Shown: piece by piece, positions 1 to 5,678 of the stretch | Position numbering within the stretch: position 1 is the stretch's first letter | Layout of the letters: each line of letters begins with the position of its first letter | Assembly: GCA_017391435.1 (NCBI GenBank) | Contig: JAFOYS010000240.1 | Span: 1 to 8,610 of the forward strand | DNA length: 8,610 nucleotides | Direction of reading: 5' to 3' | Origin: Alistipes sp. | Lineage (GTDB): Bacteria > Bacteroidota > Bacteroidia > Bacteroidales > Rikenellaceae | Notes under the pieces: generated by a model | What the model was told of the DNA's origin: nothing | Database searches by the model: none | The model's input: only the letters and a program-made list of their open reading frames with translations | Program-made: the position numbers and the translations under genes

Positions 1-649
1 CTTCAGTCACATTTTGGTCAATATTCTGTGTAAAAAATATAGAGTTCTTATTGACATCTATGTTCTTCTCTCCGCTGACCTTTCCATATACGACCTTCAG
101 ACTATGCCCGCCAATCATCACATCCGAAATTATGCATTTCATACTATCGCCCGTTTGTCCCTTAAACACACCGTCAAGATAGACATCCGCGTTAACAACA
201 TTACTCTCTACAACAATGCTGTAGGTCTGGTTTAGTGTTGCTTCAATCTGATACTCCTTGTTGCCCTCAAGGCTTAGTGTCACCTCGTTTGAAGTGCCGA
301 AAGTAGGATGCTTAAGGTAGAATACCACTTGCGGTTTGGCAGTCATCTCAAGAATTAATACATTCTCGTAGTCGGCAACCTTGATTTTTGTCTTTTCAAT
401 AGTGCCAGACGGGAAAATAGCATCCAACTGAGCAAGCTGCTCGCGCGTCATCTTATGGAAGAATATCTTCAGTCGCGCACACGCTCGGCGGGAGAGGTCA
501 AGACCTATCGGATCAACATTTGCACCAGTAAGCTCATCAGTCTGCACCGCGCGGAACGAGCTACGGTCAATAACGATAGAGTTTGTTATCTGCGCAGTTG
601 TTGTCGCGCAGAGAAAAATAGTCAGTAGTATTGCAAAAATTCTTTACAT
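1..649 (-). pseudogene. Secreted PEGA-domain protein, 3' part outside window, with stop at codon 2
   Basis: On the minus strand an ATG at 649-647 is followed at once by TAA (646-644). The same frame then stays open for 214 codons to the window edge. If the stop is ignored, the product starts with a typical signal peptide: basic R3, hydrophobic IFAILLTIFLCATTTA (4-19), and likely cleavage before Q20. A region of unknown fold follows at about 21-125, including SFRAVQTDELTGANVDP. A PEGA-like module lies at about 140-190, with NADVYLDGVFKGQT (153-166) and GGHSLKVVYG (180-189). PEGA modules are short beta-rich surface or extracytoplasmic repeats; no enzymatic role can be read here. The natural codon 2 was probably AAA (Met-Lys-Arg), so one A-to-T change explains the stop. 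The next in-frame ATG is codon 67, which would lose the signal peptide. It may be a pseudogene, a strain variant or a base-call error. The PEGA assignment is by motif recall, moderately sure; the open frame is directly seen. Confidence 0.7.
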
Positions 650-653
650 ACTA

Positions 654-683
654 CAAAGGTAATAAAAAATCTTGCGAGTGCAA
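654..683 (-). promoter_or_regulatory. Putative Bacteroidetes-type promoter of the PEGA-domain gene
   Basis: Read on the minus strand, TACCTTTG (661-654) matches the Bacteroidetes -7 consensus TAnnTTTG exactly. A TTG at 683-681 lies 19 bases upstream, where the -33 element is expected. That TTG is inside the stem of the preceding terminator. Transcription would begin within a few bases of the ATG at 649, which implies a leaderless or nearly leaderless mRNA. This is motif evidence only. Confidence 0.45.
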
Positions 684-692
684 GATTTTTTT
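664..692 (-). terminator. Intrinsic terminator behind the nitroreductase gene
   Basis: A perfect 12-bp inverted repeat (664-675 with 680-691) closes a 4-base loop (676-679). The GC-containing core is CTTGC/GCAAG. A-runs on one side and T-runs on the other make it look functional in both directions. It lies 60-88 bases past the stop codon of the leftward nitroreductase gene and just ahead of the next leftward gene, so minus-strand termination is its likely role. No rightward gene needs it here. Confidence 0.8.
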
Positions 693-714
693 CTTTAGCT
701 ATTGTCCTTTTTGA

Positions 715-749
715 GGCTAACGGCTAATGGCCAATGGCTAACGGCCGAC
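715..749. repeat. Five-unit 7-bp tandem repeat (GGCYAAY)
   Basis: Five contiguous heptamers are visible: GGCTAAC, GGCTAAT, GGCCAAT, GGCTAAC and GGCCGAC. The last is the most diverged. The array ends two bases before the TAG stop (754-752) of the leftward nitroreductase gene, so it forms the first part of that gene's 3' untranslated region, between the stop and the terminator. Its function is unknown. It could be a slipped-strand array or a remnant of a dispersed intergenic repeat family. Confidence 0.75.
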
Positions 750-751
750 AC

Positions 752-1288
752 CTACTGCTTTGTGTGCCAGATGACCGAGCTACTGTCGTCGTGCTCTGGC
801 AGCGGCTTTGGCTGGTAGTCTGAGTATCCGAGGGCAATGGCGCACTCTACGGCCCAATGCTCTGGAATGTCAATAAAAGTTCTTAGATAATCTATAGCCT
901 GCTCGCCCTCTGGGTTATCCTTCAGGCGTGGGCGGCCCTCAACGTGCACCCAGCACGAAGCAAGGCCCGCATCGACGGCCGCAAGCTGTAGGAAGGTAGC
1001 GCTAATAGCGCAGTTCTCACGCCACAGGTCGGTCTTTGTAGTATCTGCCGCAACAAGGATTGCTGCAGGGGCATCCTTCATAAACTCCGAGCCGTAGTCT
1101 CGCATAGCAGCCATACGCTCAAGGGTTGGCTTATCGTCTACAATAATAAAGCGTGTAGTACGCATATTACGAGACGAAGGGGCTGTAATAGCCTGATTTA
1201 CAATATCTAACAACACTTCACGAGAGACCTCAACAGGAGTAAATCGACGCACTGAACGGCGGGTCTCAACAACTTTCTTAAAATCCAT
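752..1288 (-). CDS. Nitroreductase-family FMN oxidoreductase
   Basis: This 178-residue protein is typical of small nitroreductase-fold enzymes, which bind FMN as homodimers and reduce nitro compounds, quinones or related substrates with NAD(P)H in the cytoplasm. The FMN-phosphate-binding start RRSVRRF is at 10-16. APSSRNMRTTRFIIV, at about 36-50, is the second conserved block. The helix WRENCAISATFLQLAA (89-104) followed by GLASCWVHV (108-116) matches the family core, and ALGYSDYQPKPLPEHD (152-167) is the usual C-terminal GY motif with a proline-rich tail. The family and fold are clear, but the physiological substrate cannot be read. It is transcribed divergently from the membrane methyltransferase gene and is followed by a tandem repeat and an intrinsic terminator, so it is probably monocistronic. 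The ATG start gives a full family-length N-terminus. Confidence 0.9.
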   Translation of the reverse strand: MDFKKVVETRRSVRRFTPVEVSREVLLDIVNQAITAPSSRNMRTTRFIIVDDKPTLERMAAMRDYGSEFMKDAPAAILVAADTTKTDLWRENCAISATFLQLAAVDAGLASCWVHVEGRPRLKDNPEGEQAIDYLRTFIDIPEHWAVECAIALGYSDYQPKPLPEHDDSSSVIWHTKQ

Positions 1289-1315
1289 AACACTATCTTT
1301 TTTACACTTTGACTA

Positions 1316-1323
1316 CAAATATA
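1316..1323 (-). promoter_or_regulatory. Putative -7 box of the nitroreductase gene
   Basis: Read on the minus strand, TATATTTG matches TAnnTTTG exactly and sits 27 bases before the ATG at 1288, leaving room for a leader of about 20 bases. I found no TTG at the usual -33 spacing: the nearest is only 11 bases upstream, inside the adjoining palindrome. The assignment therefore rests on the -7 box alone. Confidence 0.45.
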
Positions 1324-1326
1324 CAA

Positions 1327-1342
1327 AAATTTTGCAAAATTT
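1327..1342. promoter_or_regulatory. 16-bp perfect palindrome, candidate operator between divergent genes
   Basis: AAATTTTGCAAAATTT equals its own reverse complement over all 16 bases, centred at 1334/1335. It lies in the 84-bp gap between the nitroreductase gene (minus) and the methyltransferase gene (plus). It is three bases from the minus-strand -7 box TATATTTG (1316-1323) and three bases from a weaker plus-strand -7-like TATCTTTA (1346-1353). That symmetry suits a site for a dimeric regulator acting on both genes. AT-rich palindromes also arise by chance, and no regulator gene is nearby. Confidence 0.4.
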
Positions 1343-1372
1343 ACCTATCTTTATGACAAATTACAGTGCAAG

Positions 1373-2050
1373 ATGAACAACCGACTTTCGTTAGCCATAA
1401 GCGCAGTTATAAAGTATTTAGCGGGCGTTGCAGTAATGTCCGCCCTGCTGTTCCTACCAGCGGGGAGCTGGTGTTATATTGGCGCAATAAGGCTAATGTT
1501 GCTACTCTTTATCCCGATGTTTATCTTGGGCGTGGTGTTGCTCATTTTCGCACCGGAACTACTCAAAAAGCGACTAAAGAGCAAAGAGACGCGTACTAAG
1601 CAGAGCCTTGCCGTAAAGTTATCAGGGCTGATTTTTGTCGGCGGATTTATTGTCGCAGCACTTGACTTCCGAAACTCTTGGAGCAGCGTGCCGATGTGGG
1701 TTGTGGTAGTAGCTTCAGTAATTTTTATTCTATCCTACGCTCTCTATGGTGAGGTTATGCGCGAGAATATGTGGTTATCGCGAACAATAGAGGTATCTGA
1801 AAATCAAAAGGTTATAAGTAGTGGATTGTATAGTATCGTTCGCCATCCGATGTACAGTGCAACGCTTACCCTATTCTTAAGTATGCCTCTAATTTTAGGC
1901 TCTTGGTACTCTTTCGCTCTGCTAACACTCTACATACCAATTATTATCCTCAGAATCAAAGATGAGGAGCGGCTACTACACCGTGAACTTGATGGCTACA
2001 CAGAGTACTGTCAAAGAGTGCGCTACAGGTTAATCCCTTACATTTGGTAG
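1373..2050 (+). CDS. Isoprenylcysteine carboxylmethyltransferase-family membrane methyltransferase
   Basis: This 225-residue integral membrane protein has hydrophobic segments at about 8-29, 41-60, 83-98, 106-127 and 163-195. The C-terminal half carries the ICMT/PEMT-like signature: GLYSIVRHPMYSA (151-163), the SAM-binding RHPxY motif, then EERLLHRELDGYTEYCQRV (198-216) and RLIPYIW at the end. Bacterial members methylate small or lipid substrates with S-adenosylmethionine at the membrane. Prenylated proteins are not expected targets, and the real substrate is unknown. The gene is divergent from the nitroreductase gene, and its last 21 bases overlap the convergent lytic transglycosylase gene. 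The ATG at 1373 begins a plausible N-terminus directly before the first membrane segment. No strong ribosome binding site is visible, as is normal in this phylum. Confidence 0.85.
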   Translation: MNNRLSLAISAVIKYLAGVAVMSALLFLPAGSWCYIGAIRLMLLLFIPMFILGVVLLIFAPELLKKRLKSKETRTKQSLAVKLSGLIFVGGFIVAALDFRNSWSSVPMWVVVVASVIFILSYALYGEVMRENMWLSRTIEVSENQKVISSGLYSIVRHPMYSATLTLFLSMPLILGSWYSFALLTLYIPIIILRIKDEERLLHRELDGYTEYCQRVRYRLIPYIW

Positions 2051-2713
2051 AGCAGAGAATCGCTGATAGGTCTTGAGTACCTTATTCGTATAGGCTATTG
2101 TGATATGTGGCTCCTTAAACTCGCCACCAACTACGGCCTCGTGGTTATAGAACTCCTCGCTACTTAGCAGCTGCAGATATTCACTCACCACACTCCACTC
2201 ATACTTTGGCTCGTCATAGTACTCAGCAAGATTTCGCGCATCTATAATTCGCGAGGCGCCACAGTTGTAGCTCGCAATAGTAAATGCAATACGGTCTATC
2301 TCACCTACACTCTTTGGGACTTGCAACTGTCGCTGCATAGACTTATAGAGGCGGCAGGCAACATCTATATTTATTGCAGGGTCAAGCAACTCCTCTGCCG
2401 TAACATCCCAGTGGCGTGCAATATGTGGCATAACTTGCATAATGCCTACAGCACCACGCGAAGATGAGACATCGGCGCGAAAGCGAGACTCACTATGTGC
2501 TATAGCGCACATAAGCACCCAATCAAGGTTATGGCGACGGCATACGCGACGGAAAATATCGTCATAGGGCGAGATGATATACTCCCCTTCGGCAAGTAGC
2601 TCTTCGGGCTCTGGCTCAACAACATTAAAGACCTTGCCACGCGAGAAGAGCGGCATAAAAATCATTGCCAATATGGCTACAGCGATATATACAATATGGA
2701 GATATCTCTTCAT
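2030..2713 (-). CDS. Membrane-anchored lytic transglycosylase (SLT domain, MltF-like)
   Basis: This protein should cleave the MurNAc-GlcNAc bond of peptidoglycan from the periplasm, forming 1,6-anhydroMurNAc ends. From the chosen start it has 227 residues. MKRYLHIVYIAVAILAMIFM (1-20) opens an N-terminal signal or anchor to about residue 23, followed by an acidic linker (about 30-50). The SLT domain contains AIAHSESRF (70-78) with catalytic Glu75, GAVGIMQVMP (87-96) and ASYNCGASRI (147-156). The C-terminal half (to 227) includes the usual aromatic-rich end of the goose-lysozyme-like fold. An in-frame ATG at 2803 would add 30 residues, but these are polar and arginine-rich and would overlap the porin gene by 89 bases. 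The ATG at 2713 gives a proper signal sequence one base after the porin stop (TAA-A-ATG), so I prefer it. The gene is last in the pssA-porin unit, and its 3' end overlaps the opposing methyltransferase gene. Confidence 0.88.
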   Translation of the reverse strand: MKRYLHIVYIAVAILAMIFMPLFSRGKVFNVVEPEPEELLAEGEYIISPYDDIFRRVCRRHNLDWVLMCAIAHSESRFRADVSSSRGAVGIMQVMPHIARHWDVTAEELLDPAINIDVACRLYKSMQRQLQVPKSVGEIDRIAFTIASYNCGASRIIDARNLAEYYDEPKYEWSVVSEYLQLLSSEEFYNHEAVVGGEFKEPHITIAYTNKVLKTYQRFSALPNVRD

Positions 2714-2714
2714 T

Positions 2715-4892
2715 TTAGTCGTAGAAGGCCCACGAAATACCGATCTTAAACATTCCCGGATTGAGTGGGTAGCGAGCAATCTGGAAGGCCTCGCCATTAC
2801 CAAATAGACCCTTATTTAGGTGCTGATACTTAAATAGTATACGCATTCTCTTCCACTTTGCCGAGACAAAGGCATCTAAATATGGGTAGTCGCCAATCTT
2901 AACCTCATTCTGATTGTAGAACACCGACAGCGCAGGATTGTAACCCTGAGCATAGTAAGATGTGTTAAACCTACCATCAACACCAATCTGCACGCGCAAC
3001 ACATCGCGCTTAACCCAGAACTCGTAGTAGTACGAAAGGAAGGCCGAGACAAGTGGCACAGGAACAACCTCACGGTCTGAAGTGAGCTGCACAAGCACTC
3101 GGTGGTTAAGATGCAGACCCTTGATAGTAAAGTCCTTCTGGGCATAGACACTTGTAAGGCTCACAGCACCGCTATGCTGCGCTGGCAAACAATCTGCACC
3201 ATAGTAGACCTTGCCTGTCACAACGCTCTGCCAAAAACCGAGCTCAATGCCGTGGTCAGGAACTGTAAAGGCTACATTAAACCGCGTCTCATTCTCCTTG
3301 CTAAAGTCGTTCTGCCACATATAGTGGTTAGAGAGCCAGTGGTTCATCCAATATCCAGGCGAGGTTGAACTCTGCGAGAACTCTCCCGACAGCGTAAACG
3401 GCTTACTCTTTATAAACGCCGTAAAGGCCGCACGAGCACGAAGGTCAAAATCTCCACCACGATAACCAGATGGGTAGAGCTTAAACGATGCACCGTAGTC
3501 TACATACTTACGCACCTTACCGTCAATACCGGCATAGGCAAACCAAGCGGTCTTTTTCACACGCTCGTATTTTCCTGTAAGATAGTCTTTTAGCGCAAAC
3601 TGAGAGTAAGTATGCAGATCTATACCTATACCGCCATCGATAGTTCCTACAACGCCGTTACGATCCCACGGCTGCACCTGAACAAAGATGCGGTTAGTGA
3701 TTAGTCTCTCAGCAAGAGAGTCGCGAGTATTATCTGGATTGAGGAACCAATCCTTGTAGTAGGTATCTGTATGAGACTTGAATGTTCCATTCTCGTTACG
3801 CTCAAAGCGCTCATCGGTATATGTAGCGTACTTATCTGTATAGAGTTTGCTCCACGAGTTGTACTCAAACAAATGTCCGATGTATACTGCCGAGAGGTCT
3901 GCCATAGAGAAGTCACGCTCGGTCATTCGCTGAAGCGGAATACCTATAGACTGCTTTACAAAGAACGATGTATTCTTGTAGAGGTTATTTGCCTCAGCGG
4001 CAGCTAAACGCATAGGCACACCAGATGGCATCTCAAAGACAGTATCAGTAATTGCCCACTCACCAACAACACCACCACTCTCCTGCTGGTCAATATGGTT
4101 GTGCATAAAGGCGGCGTGAATAGAGTATCGCTTACCTGTATGGGCAAATGTTGTGGCAATATTCTGATTCTTGATTCGCGAACGGTCATACTTACCCCTT
4201 GAACCGCGAGCCTTGTAGTTTACCGAGAATGATGTCGATGGATTTATATTCTGCGAAGCGGTAATCTCAAAGTGCTCCTCACGATAACGCTTCTGACCAG
4301 ACTCAAGATATGTCATCCAGATATATGGATGCTTCATATTGTAGAATGGCACATTCTCAAGGCTATATGCATATGCCTCATATGGGCGGGCAAAGGTAAA
4401 CTCGCGCGAAGTGTTACGCTCAAAGTAGTTCACCTCCTGCGAAGCCTGACCAAGACCTCCTACAGAGTTGTTTCCCAGACGCTTGTGGTAGTGTGGATAG
4501 TCCAAACGCCACAGAGCAAGGGTTGTATCTATAGGAGAAACATTAACCTTGTTGGTATTACGGTCTACCACCCACTGGAAGTTTCTCAGTGCGCGGATAG
4601 AGTCGTTAAAGAAGTAAGACTCAAGGGGTTTGCGAGGCCTCTTCTCCTTCTTTGTAGAGTCCTGCTGCTCGCCCTGCTGACCCTCACCATTCTGACCATC
4701 AACGCCCATAGCGTTAGGATCTGCGCCCATACCGCCAAGGCCGTTCTGCATACCTGTAAGCGAGTTACCTCCACGGGCCGCATTGCGCTGACCACGCATA
4801 AGCGCACTTGCATCAAGCTGCGCCGAGGCACTACCTGCTACAAGTAGCAGTAGAAATGTGAGAAGTATTGATATGTAGCGCTTTAACTGCAT
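2715..4892 (-). CDS. Putative outer-membrane porin (Porin_10-like beta-barrel)
   Basis: This 725-residue protein has a clear signal peptide, MQLKRYISILLTFLLLLVAG through SASA (1-24), with likely cleavage before Q25. A low-complexity linker rich in Gly, Asn, Met and Gln follows (about 31-80) and ends in a basic stretch (KKEKRPRKP, 81-89). The rest is rich in alternating aromatic and polar residues typical of antiparallel outer-membrane strands, such as TSFSVNYKARG, RYSIHAAFMHNH and FKLYPSGYRGG, ending in KIGISWAFYD. Size and composition match the Bacteroidetes putative porin family (Porin_10), which is assumed to form channels of unknown specificity. It is neither SusC/TonB-like (no plug region seen) nor a lipoprotein (no lipobox). 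Its ATG overlaps the pssA stop in TAATG, and the transglycosylase follows one base after its stop, so all three are probably co-translated. The barrel is confident; the transport role is inferred. Confidence 0.85.
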   Translation of the reverse strand: MQLKRYISILLTFLLLLVAGSASAQLDASALMRGQRNAARGGNSLTGMQNGLGGMGADPNAMGVDGQNGEGQQGEQQDSTKKEKRPRKPLESYFFNDSIRALRNFQWVVDRNTNKVNVSPIDTTLALWRLDYPHYHKRLGNNSVGGLGQASQEVNYFERNTSREFTFARPYEAYAYSLENVPFYNMKHPYIWMTYLESGQKRYREEHFEITASQNINPSTSFSVNYKARGSRGKYDRSRIKNQNIATTFAHTGKRYSIHAAFMHNHIDQQESGGVVGEWAITDTVFEMPSGVPMRLAAAEANNLYKNTSFFVKQSIGIPLQRMTERDFSMADLSAVYIGHLFEYNSWSKLYTDKYATYTDERFERNENGTFKSHTDTYYKDWFLNPDNTRDSLAERLITNRIFVQVQPWDRNGVVGTIDGGIGIDLHTYSQFALKDYLTGKYERVKKTAWFAYAGIDGKVRKYVDYGASFKLYPSGYRGGDFDLRARAAFTAFIKSKPFTLSGEFSQSSTSPGYWMNHWLSNHYMWQNDFSKENETRFNVAFTVPDHGIELGFWQSVVTGKVYYGADCLPAQHSGAVSLTSVYAQKDFTIKGLHLNHRVLVQLTSDREVVPVPLVSAFLSYYYEFWVKRDVLRVQIGVDGRFNTSYYAQGYNPALSVFYNQNEVKIGDYPYLDAFVSAKWKRMRILFKYQHLNKGLFGNGEAFQIARYPLNPGMFKIGISWAFYD

Positions 4893-5602
4893 TATCTCTT
4901 ACAAAACAACCAACCGATAGTTGAGATTACAATATATAGAACGATAATTGTTGGTACAGAGTATACTCCAAGTGTCAAAAGTGCCACAATAGCCAGAGCT
5001 AAGAAGATATACTGACTCTTATTTGCACTCCAAGCAAGACTCTTAAGTTTGAACGAGAACATACGAATAGGACTTACAAGCAGCGCCGCCATAACAACAG
5101 ATATAAGTGCTATCCACTCCACCTCAACAGCCTTGCCAGAGCTTATTGCTGCATAGACAAACGATGCACAGAAGAGCGCATTGGCAGGTGTTGGCAGACC
5201 CTCAAAACTCTCGTGCTGAGTCTCGTCAATATTAAACTTTGCAAGGCGCAGAGCCGAGAATGCCGCCATAATAAACGGCACATATACTATCGTATGTGCT
5301 ACCACACCATCAAGACCAAACATTGTAGGGGCCTGAGCTGCAAAGGCATACATAACTGCCGCCGGAGCCACTCCAAAAGAGACCATATCGGCAAGCGAGT
5401 CAAGCTGCACTCCAATATCTGAATACTGCTTGAGCAGACGAGCCGTAAAACCATCAAAGAAATCGCACACTGCGCTTGCAACGATAAAGATTAACGCGAG
5501 GGTATAATCACCAACAACAAGCGAGGCAACAATAGAGAGACATCCGCAAAGCAGATTGCCAAGCGTAATGATATTTGGAACTGTAAACAACTTTATTTTC
5601 AT
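4892..5602 (-). CDS. pssA: CDP-diacylglycerol--serine O-phosphatidyltransferase (phosphatidylserine synthase)
   Basis: This enzyme joins CDP-diacylglycerol and serine to make phosphatidylserine and CMP, the step before phosphatidylethanolamine, at the inner membrane. The 236 residues carry the full CDP-alcohol phosphotransferase signature DG-x2-AR-x8-G-x3-D-x3-D: D50, G51, A54, R55, G64, D68 and D72, with D72 the catalytic base in the family. Hydrophobic segments at about 8-30, 33-48, 75-90, 100-118, 140-156, 161-177 and 193-232 fit a polytopic membrane protein. The early NIITLGNLLCG and the length suit the membrane-bound type II Pss rather than PgsA, but a different head-group alcohol cannot be fully excluded. 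The decarboxylase gene psd, which often accompanies it, is not next to it here. It is first in the leftward pssA-porin-transglycosylase unit and divergent from the GDP-mannose gene, with its own -7 box upstream. Confidence 0.9.
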   Translation of the reverse strand: MKIKLFTVPNIITLGNLLCGCLSIVASLVVGDYTLALIFIVASAVCDFFDGFTARLLKQYSDIGVQLDSLADMVSFGVAPAAVMYAFAAQAPTMFGLDGVVAHTIVYVPFIMAAFSALRLAKFNIDETQHESFEGLPTPANALFCASFVYAAISSGKAVEVEWIALISVVMAALLVSPIRMFSFKLKSLAWSANKSQYIFLALAIVALLTLGVYSVPTIIVLYIVISTIGWLFCKR

Positions 5603-5623
5603 TTTTCAGTACTTTTAACCCGA

Positions 5624-5631
5624 CAAAGTTA
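5624..5631 (-). promoter_or_regulatory. Putative -7 box of the pssA-porin-transglycosylase unit
   Basis: Read on the minus strand, TAACTTTG matches TAnnTTTG exactly, 21 bases before the pssA ATG. A TTG at 5655-5653 lies 21 bases upstream, close to the expected -33 position. It overlaps the region just after the opposing promoter's -7 box (5643-5650), so the two promoters share DNA. Confidence 0.5.
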
Positions 5632-5642
5632 CAAAATATTTT

Positions 5643-5650
5643 TATCTTTG
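5643..5650 (+). promoter_or_regulatory. Putative -7 box of the GDP-mannose-murF-GH13 unit
   Basis: TATCTTTG matches the Bacteroidetes -7 consensus TAnnTTTG and lies 28 bases before the ATG at 5679, leaving a leader of about 20 bases. The leader contains AGAGG a few bases before the ATG, a weak ribosome-binding-site-like sequence. I found no good -33 TTG at the expected spacing. The promoter is back to back with the pssA promoter. Confidence 0.5.
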
Positions 5651-5678
5651 TACAATCAATCTAAAAATAGAGGTAGTT

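Noticed and set aside
14..235. A plus-strand open frame of 73 codons.
   Set aside because: It is the antisense of the PEGA-domain gene, whose minus-strand frame is longer and has recognisable signal-peptide and domain motifs.
644..646. Reading the TAA as a sense codon under an alternative genetic code.
   Set aside because: TAA ends pssA, the porin, the transglycosylase and the GDP-mannose genes exactly at family-typical ends, so TAA is a true stop here.
1353..1376. A short upstream frame (ATG ACA AAT TAC AGT GCA AGA TGA) whose stop overlaps the methyltransferase ATG as ATGA, possibly a leader peptide.
   Set aside because: It has only seven codons. The candidate -7 box (1346-1353) would start transcription at or downstream of its ATG, so it is most likely chance.
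2714..2803. A longer 257-residue version of the lytic transglycosylase starting at 2803.
   Set aside because: The extra 30 residues are arginine-rich, non-signal-like and lie wholly inside the porin gene. The ATG at 2713 gives a proper signal sequence one base after the porin stop.
4272..4847. A 191-codon plus-strand open frame opposite the porin gene.
   Set aside because: Its translation shows no recognisable fold and is rich in odd repeats of basic and Leu/Thr residues. The opposite strand encodes a clear secreted barrel protein, so this is a shadow frame.
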